Below are positions 63,745 to 64,000 of a stretch of 64,000 nt of DNA, piece by piece. How positions within the stretch are numbered: the stretch's first letter is position 1; each line of letters opens with the position of its first letter. The position numbers and the translations under genes are program-made. This DNA comes from Thermus neutrinimicus. Lineage in GTDB: Bacteria > Deinococcota > Deinococci > Deinococcales > Thermaceae. The notes under the pieces were generated by a model. The model did no database searches. It was given only the letters and a program-made list of their open reading frames with translations, and was not told the DNA's origin. The stretch is taken from NCBI RefSeq assembly GCF_022760955.1, contig NZ_JAKTNU010000013.1, positions 1 through 64,000 on the forward strand, in the 5' to 3' direction.

Positions 63745-64000
63745 TTAAAGCTCCAGGACCAGGCGGCAAAGCCTGTCCACCCCACCGGAGACCTCCTCCA
63801 GGGTGATGAGGAGGTCCAGGTGGGCCAAGGTGGTGGCCCGGCTTTCCGCCTTCCCGCTCTCCAAACGGCTCAGGTGCGCCCGCCGCAGACGGTCCAGAAA
63901 GGCCGCCACCTCCCCTTCCCCCGACAAGACCCCCTCCGCCAAGGCCTTGTCCCCCGTGGCCAAGGCGGCCGCCATGCGTTCCAAGCGGCCCAGCACCAAC
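63745..64000 (-). CDS. PhoU-domain protein, C-terminal fragment cut by the window edge
   Basis: Only the last 84 codons or so are inside the window. The sequence, with repeated Leu/Ala helices, HLSRLESGKAESRATTLAHLDLLITLEEVSGGVDRLCRLV, resembles a PhoU-type three-helix unit, as found at the end of Na/Pi cotransporter family proteins. The gene continues beyond base 64000, so the start and the membrane part are unseen. rsmD begins 14 nt after its stop and overlaps in expression. Confidence 0.6.
   Translation of the reverse strand, partial: LVLGRLERMAAALATGDKALAEGVLSGEGEVAAFLDRLRRAHLSRLESGKAESRATTLAHLDLLITLEEVSGGVDRLCRLVLEL

Overview
The window looks like chromosomal DNA of a Thermus species. 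The DNA is very GC-rich, genes are tightly packed, CTC/CTG/GAG/GCC codons dominate, and many proteins have the sizes I recall for Thermus thermophilus: PolX 575 aa, Mfd 978 aa, M29 aminopeptidase 408 aa and aldehyde dehydrogenase 530 aa. These comparisons are from memory, not from a search. I see no rRNA, tRNA, CRISPR array or complete insertion sequence. Most of the window is core metabolism and information processing; I did not find a large unknown defence or mobile system.

Layout. 1-1890: a broken MarR-type regulator at the left edge, divergent from an AidB-like acyl-CoA dehydrogenase. 1863-6690 (minus): an aminotransferase, an ABC-class ATPase, an unrecognised 39-codon frame and an aldehyde:ferredoxin oxidoreductase, probably one operon. 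6757-8690: a zinc-binding transport protein under a Fur-family-like operator, then galactokinase. 8718-12823: a three-gene formate dehydrogenase. 12841-17233 (minus): an orphan TRAP binding protein, then a large sensor kinase and its response regulator. 17346-20197: acyl-CoA dehydrogenase with EtfB and EtfA. 20253-23055: a membrane coiled-coil protein, an acyl-CoA carboxylase beta subunit and a LuxR-type regulator. 23111-25768: a DNA-repair group (family 5 uracil-DNA glycosylase, PolX, a HARE-HTH protein). 25734-31730: a dihydroorotate dehydrogenase-like protein, pyruvate:ferredoxin oxidoreductase and an aminopeptidase.

31840-36087: O-acetylhomoserine sulfhydrylase, UspA, Hsp33 and CysS. 36089-36233 is a decayed PIN-domain (VapC-like) remnant. 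36285-41525 (minus) is a fadB-fadA-fadE beta-oxidation operon. 41626-43539 encodes an outer-membrane barrel and a lipoprotein. 43536-47364 holds mfd and degV. 47517-53428 covers a lipid-A-disaccharide-synthase-related gene of clearly lower GC, two glycosyltransferases, an MFS transporter, a polysaccharide deacetylase and MnmD. 53447-60078 runs DUF554, gatC, serS, an N-acylamino acid racemase, a GNAT, an amidohydrolase and a ClC channel. The right end carries a PIG-L deacetylase, chorismate mutase, aldehyde dehydrogenase, coaD, rsmD and a truncated PhoU-domain protein.

How the genes fit together. Three acyl-CoA dehydrogenases, ETF, thiolase and FadB give fatty-acid or branched-acid oxidation, and the carboxylase beta subunit may handle the propionyl-CoA produced. 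Low-potential electron carriers link AOR and PFOR. The aminotransferase plus AOR could turn an omega-amino acid into an acid by way of an aldehyde.

Across the window many start codons lie only 5-10 nt behind a -10-like hexamer, which points to leaderless transcripts. Several divergent pairs have only 14-36 bp between their start codons. Seven convergent pairs overlap at their 3' ends. The palindrome CCTCGAGG is strikingly frequent. The most unusual proteins are an Hsp33 with a second four-cysteine element and a histidine kinase with a four-cysteine cluster in its N-terminal GAF-like domain.
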